Positions 45,965 to 54,922 are shown, counted from the first letter of the stretch. The stretch: DNA of 64,000 nucleotides from Anaerotignum sp. MB30-C6 (GCF_030908465.1 NZ_CP133078.1:1984001-2048000), one strand, 5' to 3'. The notes: generated by a model from the letters alone, not told the origin. Numbers and translations: made by a program.

Positions 45965-46348
45965 CTATACCAAATTCATAACCATTTCCAGTAGTGCCGT
46001 TAAAACTGGTGCAGAAGACGCCATAATTAGAATTTTCCCCGCCAACTCAACTTTGGCGGCAATGGCCCCTTCGCCGGCATCAGCACAAAGCTGTGCGCCG
46101 AATTGTGCCAAATAAGCAATACCAATAATTTTTAATACAATTCCAAAGTATCCACTGCCTACCCCCGCTTTTTCTGCGGCATCCCGTAGGAGGGAAATCA
46201 AACCACTTAAAGGTGTACAAACCGTAAAAAAGATTAGTATTCCAACGACAACGGAAACCAGAATGCTCATTTGGGGATTTTCCTTCTTTAGCATAACTGC
46301 AAAAATTGTGCCCACCAGTCCCAGAGCAATGATTCGCCCCATTTCCAT
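45965..46348 (-). CDS. spoIIIAD: Stage III sporulation protein AD
   Basis: A 127-residue membrane protein with three to four helices. GIAYLAQFGAQLCADAGEGAIAAKVELAGK is the conserved centre. It is partner of SpoIIIAC in the engulfment-stage channel; the two are related in sequence and 12 bases apart in this operon. Confidence 0.95.
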   Translation of the reverse strand: MEMGRIIALGLVGTIFAVMLKKENPQMSILVSVVVGILIFFTVCTPLSGLISLLRDAAEKAGVGSGYFGIVLKIIGIAYLAQFGAQLCADAGEGAIAAKVELAGKILIMASSAPVLTALLEMVMNLV

Positions 46349-46360
46349 GGCTTGACCCCC

Positions 46361-46555
46361 TTATAATTGAAACAGTGTCTGTACCGTTTCAAAAAGTGTA
46401 CTAATATACTGAATAACCCAGAACAAAACAACGACTAGCCCTGCCAACGTAGTCATCATGGCTTGTTCTTCCCTGCCTGCTCGAATCAAAACCTGATTCA
46501 GAACAGCGACTAAAATGCCAACTGCCGCAATGCGAAATACTATATTAATATCCAT
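46361..46555 (-). CDS. spoIIIAC: Stage III sporulation protein AC
   Basis: A 64-residue protein of two membrane helices, typical of SpoIIIAC, with the family GILVAVLNQVLIRAGREEQA in the middle and AGLVVVLFWVIQYISTLFE next. Short size and position between AB and AD fix the call. Confidence 0.95.
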   Translation of the reverse strand: MDINIVFRIAAVGILVAVLNQVLIRAGREEQAMMTTLAGLVVVLFWVIQYISTLFETVQTLFQL

Positions 46556-46576
46556 AACCTACTCCTCCCCCTATGC

Positions 46577-47098
46577 TCAAAGCAGTGTAATTACGATTAA
46601 AAGTCCGCCGAGAACGCCCATACTACAATACAAACGACCATTTTTCTCCAGACGTTTTTTGATTCTTTCTTCCCTTTCTCGCAAATTGTACAAAAACAAA
46701 TCCATACTGCCTTCCTGCTGTTCCTTTTCCAAAAAACCTAAGGTTCGACCGAAGGCAATTAACTCATCTAAATCAACAGCCGTTAAATAGGTTTTTTTGC
46801 CCATCTCCATCCATACGCTTTCCCAGATTTCCTCTGCAGTATTCCCTTGCCTTTCTTCCATCCTTGCAGCAATTTCCTGAAAAGCCAGCCCAATTGCACC
46901 CTCAGTTTTCCAGCTGATTTGGTCCAATAATTGTGCCAAAGGCGTTCCCAGATAGGAAATTTGATTTTTCATTAATAGGATACCCCGCTCTATTTCTTCC
47001 AGCTCTTTTAAACGATATTTTTCTCTCGCCCCTAAAGCATACCCAATCAAGGTTGTTGTAGAAACGATCAAAAATGCACCTATTGCCTGAAACATCAT
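46577..47098 (-). CDS. spoIIIAB: Stage III sporulation protein AB
   Basis: A 173-residue protein with an N-terminal and a C-terminal hydrophobic helix and a helical cytoplasmic part (RLKELEEIERGILLMKNQISY, then TAVDLDELIAFGRTLG). The family has the fold of type II secretion GspF-like proteins, the platform partner of the SpoIIIAA ATPase. The start ATG 47098 overlaps the spoIIIAA stop as ATGA. Confidence 0.93.
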   Translation of the reverse strand: MMFQAIGAFLIVSTTTLIGYALGAREKYRLKELEEIERGILLMKNQISYLGTPLAQLLDQISWKTEGAIGLAFQEIAARMEERQGNTAEEIWESVWMEMGKKTYLTAVDLDELIAFGRTLGFLEKEQQEGSMDLFLYNLREREERIKKRLEKNGRLYCSMGVLGGLLIVITLL

Positions 47099-48063
47099 GG
47101 TTTCACCCCTCTTTCGTATTGTTTTATTCCTTTTGCATCCCAAATTTCTTCTACTGTTCCTGTTCCACATTTTTTTGAAAGAAACAGGATTCTTCCCTTT
47201 TCCATCTCCCCTATCATTTTTTTCATTTTTATATTTTTTAAAAGCCCATTCATATCATTTCCATGAACTGTTGAAATAAGCGTTACGCCAGCATGGAGCA
47301 ATTCCTCAACCCCATAAAAATCTGCCTCCTTCCCAAGTTCATCCACTGCAATGACATCAGGCGTCATACTTCGGAGTAAAAAACGCATGCCCTCTGCCTT
47401 AGGGCAATTCTCCTGTACATCGGTGCAAGGGCCAACATCCATTTGAGGGACACCGTCCTTCATCGCCGCAATCTCTCCACGCTCATCAACCACCCCAACG
47501 TTGTAACTTTCTTTGCAATGAAGACCGTAACTTAAACAGCGAATAATATCACGCAGCAGCGTTGTTTTGCCACAACCAGGTGGTGATACAATCAACGTAT
47601 GACAGAGGCTGTTATTCTCAAACAAATAGGGTAGCCACTGCTCACCACAGCCTATAATCTCCCCAGCAATTCTTATGTTTAAACTACTGACTTGTCGTAG
47701 CGTCTTTACTTTCCCATGTTCCAACACAGCCCTGCCGCAAAACCCAACACGATGACCTCCCGAAACAGTTAGGTAGCCCTGCTTCAATTCTTCCTCAAAG
47801 GCATATAGGGAGTACCCCCCAAGCCTTTCCACTGCTTCTTTAATCTGTCTATTGGTAACAATCCAATTTTCATAGCCATCAGCTATGAAATATTTGTTTT
47901 TATTTGTTTTCACAAACAAGGGCTTTAAAGCACGAAGGCGTATCTCCTGTATCTGTTCCTCCTTCAAAAAATTTTCTTCTTTTAGACGCTTTCCAACATC
48001 AACAGGGAGTAACTTCCAAATTTCTTCTAACTTCTGCAAGGTTGCACCAACTTTCTTTTCCAT
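47095..48063 (-). CDS. spoIIIAA: Stage III sporulation protein AA, secretion ATPase
   Basis: A 322-residue ATPase of the type II/IV secretion family, believed to power the feeding channel from the mother cell side. Walker A SPPGCGKTTLLRDI is near 170, Walker B DVIAVDELGKEAD near 245, and an N-terminal domain precedes them. First gene of the operon. The ATG at 48063 has no clear ribosome site; the only GAGG lies about 25 bases upstream, which is odd for this genome. Confidence 0.95.
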   Translation of the reverse strand: MEKKVGATLQKLEEIWKLLPVDVGKRLKEENFLKEEQIQEIRLRALKPLFVKTNKNKYFIADGYENWIVTNRQIKEAVERLGGYSLYAFEEELKQGYLTVSGGHRVGFCGRAVLEHGKVKTLRQVSSLNIRIAGEIIGCGEQWLPYLFENNSLCHTLIVSPPGCGKTTLLRDIIRCLSYGLHCKESYNVGVVDERGEIAAMKDGVPQMDVGPCTDVQENCPKAEGMRFLLRSMTPDVIAVDELGKEADFYGVEELLHAGVTLISTVHGNDMNGLLKNIKMKKMIGEMEKGRILFLSKKCGTGTVEEIWDAKGIKQYERGVKP

Positions 48064-48155
48064 ATTTTACAATTTTTTGTATAGTTCCTCTTTTATTTGT
48101 TCATGCATTGTGATATACTTAACTAAAATTCAAATTAATTTTGAGAGGTGCCAAA

Positions 48156-48896
48156 ATGTTTTCGATTTTGCTAGGATTTTTTGACACAACTACACAGGAT
48201 TTTTTAGAAGATTTCTGTAAAAAGTGTCATCAAATCAACGTCTACAGTGCTAGTACAAAAGAAGAATGGTTCGCTCTTTTTGAACAACAAGAATTTGACT
48301 GTTTCTTTTTTAGGTTTGAGGAAGACCTAATGAATGTGCGTAATGTTATTTATAGCTTAAGAAGCGATGAACAACACCAACACACCCCAATAATTCTTTT
48401 TTCAACTAAAATTGAATTTCTTATTACTGCCTTTGTTCATTGGCGTTCTTGTGAGTGTTTTCTATTGCCCTTTGACAATGAAAAGAAAGAAGCCTTAAGT
48501 AGTCTGTTACATTATTATGTAGGCATGTACCAAAAAATGCATTTAGCTCAACGCAAGTTTTTTCAGGTTAATACCCCAAAAGGACTATACAATCTACCAT
48601 ATAACGATATTCTATATGTAGAAAGCGCCATGAAAAAATCCATCGTGCATCTTAAAAGTGATGCAATTCATGTGCCGTACCCCTTATATCAGGTAAGGAA
48701 ATTAATCCCCGAAAAGAACTTTGTGCAAACCCACCGCTCTTTTATTGTGAACTTGGATAATATCTCCTATGTGGATAAATCAAAAGAACCATGGGGTATA
48801 TTTTTCTTTGGCTCCGATAAAGAGGCTTTTGTGAGCAGAAGTCATAAAAAAACACTACCACCCTTCTTTCAAGGAACAGATGACGAAAACCAGTAA
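48156..48896 (+). CDS. LytTR-domain regulator with a degenerate receiver
   Basis: A 246-residue protein with a receiver-like N-terminal half (1-130) and a LytTR DNA-binding domain (about 145-238; NLPYNDILYVESAMKKSIVH, then THRSFIVNLDNISYVDK). The receiver lacks key residues: no acidic pair near LLGFFDTT, FRFEED where the phosphorylated aspartate should be, and a leucine in place of the conserved lysine (CFLLPF). It is likely not phosphorylated. ATG 48156 follows GAGAGGTG. It is divergent from spoIIIAA and followed by the SGNH hydrolase gene. Confidence 0.85.
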   Translation: MFSILLGFFDTTTQDFLEDFCKKCHQINVYSASTKEEWFALFEQQEFDCFFFRFEEDLMNVRNVIYSLRSDEQHQHTPIILFSTKIEFLITAFVHWRSCECFLLPFDNEKKEALSSLLHYYVGMYQKMHLAQRKFFQVNTPKGLYNLPYNDILYVESAMKKSIVHLKSDAIHVPYPLYQVRKLIPEKNFVQTHRSFIVNLDNISYVDKSKEPWGIFFFGSDKEAFVSRSHKKTLPPFFQGTDDENQ

Positions 48897-48928
48897 AACT
48901 AACCTTTAATGAAATGGAGTAATACATA

Positions 48929-49543
48929 ATGGATCCTTTTACAATTGTTGCTTTTGGAGACAGTCTTACCTATGGTTACGGCGTCTTAGATCACATTGCT
49001 TTTCCTGCCTGCTTAAAAAAAGATTTTCCTAAGTGGCGCATTATGAACAAAGGTGTGAACGGCGATACCACCAGAGAGGCTCTGGAACGTTTGGAACGTG
49101 ATGTACTAATATTCAAACCCCAAATTGTGACTATTTTCTTTGGTTCAAACGATTGTTCATTAGTTGAGGGCTATTACCGCCCTTTGATAGAATATGAAAA
49201 AAATCTTCGTTCCATTACTGAACTTGTACTTTCTTTTCAGCATGGTAAAGATTTTAATCATGGGACAACCTTACCTGTCTTCATAACGCCACCCCCTGTG
49301 GTGGATACAGACTTTTTTCCCTTTACCACCTCAGACCGTGTGGAGCTTTACGCAGAGTCAGTAAAAAAGATTGCGGCGGAGTTTGATTGCCCCGTAATTG
49401 ACTTCTTCTCCGCTCTATGGGCAAAAAAAGAAGAAGCCTTTGAAGACTTCTTCCAATTTGACGGTATTCACTTAAGTAATACGGGATATGCTTTGCTATA
49501 CCCAATGATTCGTGAGAAAATTGCCAGCTTGACAAAAAAGTGA
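48929..49543 (+). CDS. SGNH/GDSL-family hydrolase
   Basis: A 204-residue cytoplasmic esterase/lipase-like enzyme. Block I FGDSLTYGYG has the catalytic serine (residue 11). Block II is around KGVNGDTTREAL, block III is FGSNDCSLVEG, and block V has the catalytic Asp/His pair in DGIHLSNTGYALL. There is no signal peptide. It starts 33 bases after the LytTR gene and may share its transcript, ending at the terminator at 49567-49597. Substrate unknown. Confidence 0.9.
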   Translation: MDPFTIVAFGDSLTYGYGVLDHIAFPACLKKDFPKWRIMNKGVNGDTTREALERLERDVLIFKPQIVTIFFGSNDCSLVEGYYRPLIEYEKNLRSITELVLSFQHGKDFNHGTTLPVFITPPPVVDTDFFPFTTSDRVELYAESVKKIAAEFDCPVIDFFSALWAKKEEAFEDFFQFDGIHLSNTGYALLYPMIREKIASLTKK

Positions 49544-49566
49544 ATTTCTAATTCAATGGAAAAATA

Positions 49567-49597
49567 AAGAACCGACATGTAGCAGTGCCGGTTCTTT
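49567..49597 (+). terminator. Terminator of the LytTR/SGNH transcript
   Basis: AAAGAACCG...CGGTTCTTTT stem around a 14-base loop. The rest of the 227-base gap to 49769 shows no gene. Confidence 0.8.
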
Positions 49598-49769
49598 TCC
49601 TATGTCAAAAATTAGTTTCAACTTTTCCCTGAACTTTGTTTTTGTTTTAAGAAAGGCAAACTTTATTACCAAAAGTAATTTCCGCTTCCTTATTTCAAAC
49701 CAGATAATTTTCAACACGACTCTTTATGTCTGTTTCTTATCCATTTCTCTATTGCCATAACCCAATACG

Positions 49770-50321
49770 TCAATCCTCCTCTGGTTCACCCAAGGGAATT
49801 GCGAAATACTCTGTCAAAGAGCGGGACAGCTCTTTGGCAATGGATCGAATATTATCTTTAATCCACTGGGCATCTTCTTCATTATCGTTATACCCCAGCT
49901 CTACTAAAACAGCCGGCAATCTTGTGCGTGTTAATTCTTTTAAGGTAGCCGTAGGGGTATTCTTCACTTTTTCAGAGTTCGGATAAATTCTTTTTAGATT
50001 TTTAGCTATAATTTCAGCCAATTCTCTTCCGTAAGGATTATTAACAAAATAATAAACCTCTGCTCCTTGTATATGGCCCGCCATAGAAGGCGGTGCTGTA
50101 CTTGTATGGATTGAAAAATAAACGTCGTAGTCTCCTCTATTCACGTCATTTATAACCTCTGATAATGTCATTCCCGGTTCATTTCTTGAAAATTCAATTT
50201 CCGATGCAAGTAAATAAGGGTCCATGGCATCGGCAACCAAATTGACATACTCTTCCTCCGTTCCACCATTTATAAAAAGATTATAATTCTGCAAAGACGG
50301 GCTAATATATACTCTGGGCAT
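49770..50321 (-). CDS. N-acetylmuramoyl-L-alanine amidase-like protein
   Basis: A 183-residue protein of the amidase_3 fold, which cuts between MurNAc and L-Ala in peptidoglycan. The catalytic glutamate is in LVELGYNDN and the middle zinc histidine is in YFSIHTS. The usual first zinc motif (GHGG) is absent: the N-terminus reads YISPSLQNYNLFINGGTEEE. Clostridial relatives share this, so it may use a changed site or bind without cutting. There is no signal peptide. Single gene. Confidence 0.8.
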   Translation of the reverse strand: MPRVYISPSLQNYNLFINGGTEEEYVNLVADAMDPYLLASEIEFSRNEPGMTLSEVINDVNRGDYDVYFSIHTSTAPPSMAGHIQGAEVYYFVNNPYGRELAEIIAKNLKRIYPNSEKVKNTPTATLKELTRTRLPAVLVELGYNDNEEDAQWIKDNIRSIAKELSRSLTEYFAIPLGEPEED

Positions 50322-50390
50322 AAAATCCCCCTCCGCTTTTTTTCTATTAGCTTATGAAAGAAGAGAGGAACTGGAAATTGTCCTTTTCAT

Positions 50391-51494
50391 CTAGGACAAA
50401 AGACTTTTTTCATATACTTTGAAAATATCCTCTTTTTTAACTGCATAGGGGAATGTCGCTAATTTTTGAGGGCTTTCCATGGTACGATCCGTATAATAAG
50501 AAATTTCTTCAACGGTAAATGTTTCTGAAATATTTAAAACCTCATTCAAAAATTCACCCATCTCTTCCGTGTTGTTCATATCCAAACAATGTAACAGCTG
50601 GGCAACCTTTTGGTCCTCCTTTGGAAATAATTCCAAATAGGCCCGGGTCACCATACCATTTGCTCTACCATGGGGGATGTCCTTTTCATATGTCAGGAAA
50701 TACCCAAGGCAATGTGGAATAGAGGTTCCACTTTGTGCAATTGCCACACCGGCAAATGCAGATGCAAGCATAAGCTTATCCCTTACTTCTTCTGTGTAAG
50801 CTCTTAATTTTAAAGCAGGCATGCAATCTTTGAACAAAGACAGACCCATTTCAACGATTTTATCACTCATATAATTAGCGTTTACCGACAAATAACTTTC
50901 AATCAAATGGCTCAACGCATCCACAGCTGTATTATTTGTAATTTCCGCTGAAAGACCATCCATATATTTCGGATCAAGGAAGGAAACTTTAGCAAAAACC
51001 TTTTGCACAATTGATCTTTTCGTACGTTTTTCATGAATTGTGATAATGGAATATTGGGTTACTTCAGAACCCGTTCCCGCAGTAGTAGGAATTTCTACAA
51101 CGGCCATAGCCTTTGCCTTTGGCTCAGTAAATAATATATCACTGCTTTTTTCAGGGTTGGCAGCCAAAACAGCAATGGCCTTTGCCGCATCCATGGGGGA
51201 ACCACCGCCAATTCCAATCATAAAATCAGCTTTTTGGGAAACAGCCATTTTTGCCGCTCTTTCCACTGTTTCCACATCAGGATTTTCTCCCACCTCATCA
51301 AACAAAACCCAGGGTATATTTAAAGCATCTAAGGCTTCCGTTACATCCTTTTGAACCCCATTCTTTTTTGCAGAGTTACGCCCTGTAACCAACATTGCCT
51401 TGCTTCCCAGTGATGAAAACACCTCTTTGTTGGCTAAAATACATCCGCGGCCAAAAAAAGTGTCGGTAGGCATGAAAAATTTAAACTTGTCCAT
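50391..51494 (-). CDS. Iron-containing alcohol dehydrogenase
   Basis: A 367-residue enzyme of the group III ADH family (Fe-ADH). NAD(P) contacts are in GIGGGSPMDAAKAIAV (near 95) and IPTTAGTGSEVTQYS. The iron ligands fit D and H in TAVDALSHLIES and H residues in GTSIPHCLGY and DIPHGRANG. In an anaerobe it would reduce aldehydes to alcohols or oxidise a diol, but the substrate is open. Single gene, 12 bases ahead of it lies the small acidic protein gene, which probably shares its transcript. Confidence 0.92.
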   Translation of the reverse strand: MDKFKFFMPTDTFFGRGCILANKEVFSSLGSKAMLVTGRNSAKKNGVQKDVTEALDALNIPWVLFDEVGENPDVETVERAAKMAVSQKADFMIGIGGGSPMDAAKAIAVLAANPEKSSDILFTEPKAKAMAVVEIPTTAGTGSEVTQYSIITIHEKRTKRSIVQKVFAKVSFLDPKYMDGLSAEITNNTAVDALSHLIESYLSVNANYMSDKIVEMGLSLFKDCMPALKLRAYTEEVRDKLMLASAFAGVAIAQSGTSIPHCLGYFLTYEKDIPHGRANGMVTRAYLELFPKEDQKVAQLLHCLDMNNTEEMGEFLNEVLNISETFTVEEISYYTDRTMESPQKLATFPYAVKKEDIFKVYEKSLLS

Positions 51495-51506
51495 AGTTAC
51501 CCTCCT

Positions 51507-51764
51507 CTATACCTCAAAATTAAACTCGTACCATTCCCAATCTGTGTTCATAATAGATTCCAGATCCTCGGAAACATCCTCAGATAATTCAAACAATACT
51601 TCAAATTCGTGGTATCTTTCCCCTTCAATGGTGGCTACCCCTGAAATCATATATTTTCTGCCTTCGCCTTCAACATATTCTCCTTCTAGAAGGAGATCAT
51701 CCTCTTCCAAAAAAATTTTGTTTCGCTCGTGAGCCTTTTGTTCATCAGTAAAATAAAGTTTCAT
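51507..51764 (-). CDS. Small acidic protein of unknown function
   Basis: An 85-residue, strongly acidic protein (about one quarter Asp/Glu), with no signal or membrane helix and no family I can name. It carries NKIFLEEDDLLLEGEYVEGEG and ends in WEWYEFNFEV. ATG 51764 with AAAGGAGG upstream is the best start; the open frame extends 16 codons further. It lies 12 bases upstream of the alcohol dehydrogenase gene, so co-expression is likely but functional linkage unproved. Confidence 0.7.
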   Translation of the reverse strand: MKLYFTDEQKAHERNKIFLEEDDLLLEGEYVEGEGRKYMISGVATIEGERYHEFEVLFELSEDVSEDLESIMNTDWEWYEFNFEV

Positions 51765-51896
51765 AACTGCCTCCTTTCCTTTTGGTACATATTGTCTATC
51801 CCATTTTATCACTTGCCTACTGTTGATACAAGATAATTTGCTTCTTCCATTCGTATGAAAATTAGTGTATACTTGGTTCAGATAGGAGGAATTCTT

Positions 51897-52676
51897 ATGA
51901 GTTATATCGTTTTGGATTTAGAATTCAATCAGTCCTTTCCTTTCAAAACAGGTGAAACCGTTGCACCAGTAGCTGAATGCCCTTTTGAAATTATCCAAAT
52001 TGGTGCCGTAAAATTAAATAAATCTTTTCAACAAATTGATGAATTTAATGCAATGATACAACCACAAATTTACCCCCGATTGCATCCTTTTGTTGAAAAA
52101 ATAACGGGTTTAACGGAAGATAAATTGAAGGACCAACAAAAATTTACCGACGCTTTTCGAAAGTTTATAACCTTTATTGGTGATGAGGATGCAATCCTTT
52201 GCACCTGGGGTGCTGATGATATTAAGTCTTTATTTAGAAACATACTTTATTATAAGCTGGATACCAATAGCATAACCAATAAATACTTGAATGTACAAAA
52301 CTTTGCTACGGCATACCTAAATTATGAAGCAGGAAAAGCCATTGGGCTAAAAAACGCTGTGACAGAGCTGAATATAAAAGCAGAGTCTCCTTTTCACGAT
52401 GCTTTGAACGACGCTATCTATACTGCAAAAGTATTTGAAATAGTCCATCCAAAAGAAATTACGGCAACGGTTTTTAAGCCAAATTCCTTATTGGTTACGA
52501 TACCGAAACCCCCACGGACGAACACCCCGGCTTTACTACGACATATTGCGGAGTTAATGGAAAGAGATTTAACAACAGAAGAAAAAAAGATGGTCAAATT
52601 GGCTTACTTTCTAGGCCGTGGTCATACTTTTGATGCCTCCGGGCAAGAAAAGAAGAAAAAGAAAAGCAAAAATTGA
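51897..52676 (+). CDS. DEDD-family 3'-5' exonuclease
   Basis: A 259-residue RNase T/DnaQ-like exonuclease. Exo I is YIVLDLEFNQ (catalytic D and E at residues 6 and 8). Exo II is at LCTWGADDIKS and Exo III is SPFHDALNDAIYTAKVFE with the conserved H and D. It resembles KapD/ERI-1-like proteins of Clostridia. A lysine-rich tail (EKKKKKSKN) may help nucleic acid binding. The start ATG 51897 follows AGGAGG. Single gene with a strong terminator. Confidence 0.9.
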   Translation: MSYIVLDLEFNQSFPFKTGETVAPVAECPFEIIQIGAVKLNKSFQQIDEFNAMIQPQIYPRLHPFVEKITGLTEDKLKDQQKFTDAFRKFITFIGDEDAILCTWGADDIKSLFRNILYYKLDTNSITNKYLNVQNFATAYLNYEAGKAIGLKNAVTELNIKAESPFHDALNDAIYTAKVFEIVHPKEITATVFKPNSLLVTIPKPPRTNTPALLRHIAELMERDLTTEEKKMVKLAYFLGRGHTFDASGQEKKKKKSKN

Positions 52677-52686
52677 TTGAAACCTT

Positions 52687-52723
52687 AACCGCTGACAAAT
52701 TTTAATGTCAGCGGTTCTTTTTT
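52687..52723 (+). terminator. Terminator of the exonuclease gene
   Basis: AACCGCTGACA pairs with TGTCAGCGGTT around AATTTTAA, followed by CTTTTTT. From here to the purA promoter at 52956 nothing else is recognised. Confidence 0.92.
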
Positions 52724-52955
52724 CATCGGATTATTGATAGTAGGTATAAAAAATTACAATGCCATGTTTGATATGCAAAAATTCTGTTAAAGTGCATAAA
52801 ATTCCACTATGGTTTTTGTTTTTCAAAATACTTTCAAATCTTCGTCAATCTGATAGGCGAATTGTTCCTGATTTTCCATTAAATATATGGATATAAATAT
52901 TAAATTTCTGTATTTAAATTCTAAAATTCAGCATAATAATACAATGTATATTTTA

Positions 52956-52984
52956 TTGACATTCTTTAAAAACGCTATTAAAAT
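52956..52984 (+). promoter_or_regulatory. Sigma-A promoter of purA
   Basis: TTGACA (52956-52961), 17 bases, TAAAAT (52979-52984). The leader is about 57 bases to the ATG with CAAAGGAGG. No purine riboswitch is visible. Confidence 0.75.
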
Positions 52985-53047
52985 TTCTATATAAGACGAA
53001 AGAGCAATCATTATTTTTTATATTAAAATACAAAGGAGGCTTTCTTC

Positions 53048-54322
53048 ATGTTGACTTCTATCGTTGGTATCAACTGGGGAGATGAAGGTAAGGGGCGTAT
53101 GGTTGACCTGCTTTCACAAGAATATGATATCGTTTGTAGGTATCAAGGAGGTAACAACGCAGGACATACCGTAATTAATCATTTGGGGAAATTTGTTTTA
53201 AACCTGTTGCCCTCTGGCATCTTGCGTGAAGATGTGGTAAACGTTATGGGAAACGGTATGGTAATCGACTTGGAGCACCTTTATCACGAAGTAGATCGTT
53301 TAATTAACGCAGGTGTTAAAGTCACTGCAGATAACTTAAAGATTAGTGACAAAGCCATCATTTGCCTCCCATATCATAAACTTTTGGATTGTTTAGAAGA
53401 GGACCGTTTGGGTGATGCCAAGTACGGCTCTACCCGCAGAGGCATCTCTCCTGTTTATGGGGATAAGTATATGAAAAAGTGCTTGCGTATGGGGGATTTA
53501 CTTCATCCCGATTCCTACCCTGAAACACTGAAAAACTTAGTAGCATATAAAAATCTGATTATTGAAGGTGTTTATCATGCACCTCCTGTTCAATACGAAG
53601 AAATTTTACAGTGGTTAGACACTTTTGGTACACCCTTTAAAGAAAACATCATTGACACTGGCATATATTTGACAGAAGCTGAAAAGTCAGGCAAGAAAAT
53701 CATGTTTGAAGCCCAGCTTGGTGCTTTAAGGGATATTGACTTCGGCATTTACCCCTATACCTCTTCTTCCTCCACCATTGCAGCCTATGCCCCAATTGGT
53801 GCGGGTGTGCCCAATTTACAGCTGGATGGTGTCATTGGTATTATGAAAGCATACTCAAGCTGTGTTGGCGAAGGCCCCTTTACTTGCGAACTTTTTGGTG
53901 AAGAAGCTGAGGCCTTAAGGGACGCAGGCGGCGAGTACGGCGCAGCAACAGGCAGACCACGTCGTGTTGGCCCCTTTGATGTTGTTGCCAGCCGTTATGG
54001 TATTCGTGTTCAAGGATGCAGTGAAATAGCTTTAACGAAAATGGATGTTTTGTCCTATTTAGATGAAATTCCTGTTTGCACGAAATACAAAATCAATGGG
54101 GAGGATGTCATTGAATTTCCTTATGCTTCCGTTTTAAATTCAGCGGAACCTGTTATCGAAACGATGAAGGGTTGGAACTGCGATATTAGCCATTGCCGTA
54201 GTGTTGAAGACTTACCAAAGGAAGCCCTTCTTTATATCAAGTATATTGAGGGGGCTGTTGGGTGCCCTATAAAATATGTTTCCGTTGGTGCTGAAAGAGA
54301 TGCGTATATTACAATGTATTAA
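53048..54322 (+). CDS. purA: Adenylosuccinate synthetase
   Basis: A 424-residue enzyme that makes adenylosuccinate from IMP, aspartate and GTP, the first AMP-specific step of purine synthesis. The P-loop WGDEGKGRMVDLLS (residues 8-21), GNNAGHTV, GSTRRGISPVYGDK and the ATGRPRRVGPFD signature of this family are present. It leads a two-gene unit with the ANTAR regulator 18 bases downstream. Confidence 0.97.
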   Translation: MLTSIVGINWGDEGKGRMVDLLSQEYDIVCRYQGGNNAGHTVINHLGKFVLNLLPSGILREDVVNVMGNGMVIDLEHLYHEVDRLINAGVKVTADNLKISDKAIICLPYHKLLDCLEEDRLGDAKYGSTRRGISPVYGDKYMKKCLRMGDLLHPDSYPETLKNLVAYKNLIIEGVYHAPPVQYEEILQWLDTFGTPFKENIIDTGIYLTEAEKSGKKIMFEAQLGALRDIDFGIYPYTSSSSTIAAYAPIGAGVPNLQLDGVIGIMKAYSSCVGEGPFTCELFGEEAEALRDAGGEYGAATGRPRRVGPFDVVASRYGIRVQGCSEIALTKMDVLSYLDEIPVCTKYKINGEDVIEFPYASVLNSAEPVIETMKGWNCDISHCRSVEDLPKEALLYIKYIEGAVGCPIKYVSVGAERDAYITMY

Positions 54323-54340
54323 AACGAAAGGAGGAGCTTT

Positions 54341-54916
54341 ATGAATCAGGTATTGATTATAGCAGGAAAAGAAACGGAAAAGGAAAGCTTGGTTTCCCTT
54401 TTAGACTGCTATTCTGCTTGCCAAATTTTATATGCTTCCAATAGCAAGCAAGCGAAAGAATTAATTGCCGACCAAACCCCTAGCCTTATTATCATAAATG
54501 CTCCTCTTCCAATGGAGACTGCTCAAGATTTAGCACTTTTTATGACCAATCGAACAGATGCTGCTATTATTTTGCTGCTGCCAGAATCATATAGAAATAT
54601 AAAAGAATATAGCGTAGAAGAATTTGGGATACTTACCCTTTTTAAACCCTTTAAGCGTTCAGAGTTCGAACGAACAATGAAGTTCGCAAATGCTTTTCAA
54701 AATCGTTTTGCAAAAATGCAAGAGAAAAACAGAAAGTTACAAAAACAGCTTACGGAAGTTCGTACCATACACCGTGCCAAGTGCCTTTTGATTCAGCATT
54801 TACATATGACAGAACCACAGGCACACCGTTACATTGAAAAGCACGCTATGGATCAAAGGCAAAGCAAAATGGAAGTAGCAAACAATATTATACAATCTTA
54901 CAATGTAGAATCATAA
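54341..54916 (+). CDS. ANTAR-domain antiterminator protein with a degenerate receiver
   Basis: A 191-residue protein. The C-terminus (about 135-190) is an ANTAR RNA-binding domain: AKCLLIQHLHMTEPQAHRYI then MEVANNII; these act by holding twin-hexaloop RNA structures and stopping termination. A coiled-coil (residues 115-140) precedes it. The N-terminal receiver-like half lacks the acidic pair and has an asparagine in IIINAPLP where the phosphorylated Asp would be, though the switch lysine (LFKPF) is kept. It is directly downstream of purA, ahead of its own terminator. Confidence 0.88.
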   Translation: MNQVLIIAGKETEKESLVSLLDCYSACQILYASNSKQAKELIADQTPSLIIINAPLPMETAQDLALFMTNRTDAAIILLLPESYRNIKEYSVEEFGILTLFKPFKRSEFERTMKFANAFQNRFAKMQEKNRKLQKQLTEVRTIHRAKCLLIQHLHMTEPQAHRYIEKHAMDQRQSKMEVANNIIQSYNVES

Positions 54917-54922
54917 AACTTC

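Noticed and set aside
52724..53047. Purine riboswitch upstream of purA
   Set aside because: The leader after the promoter is only about 57 bases and lacks the three-stem core.
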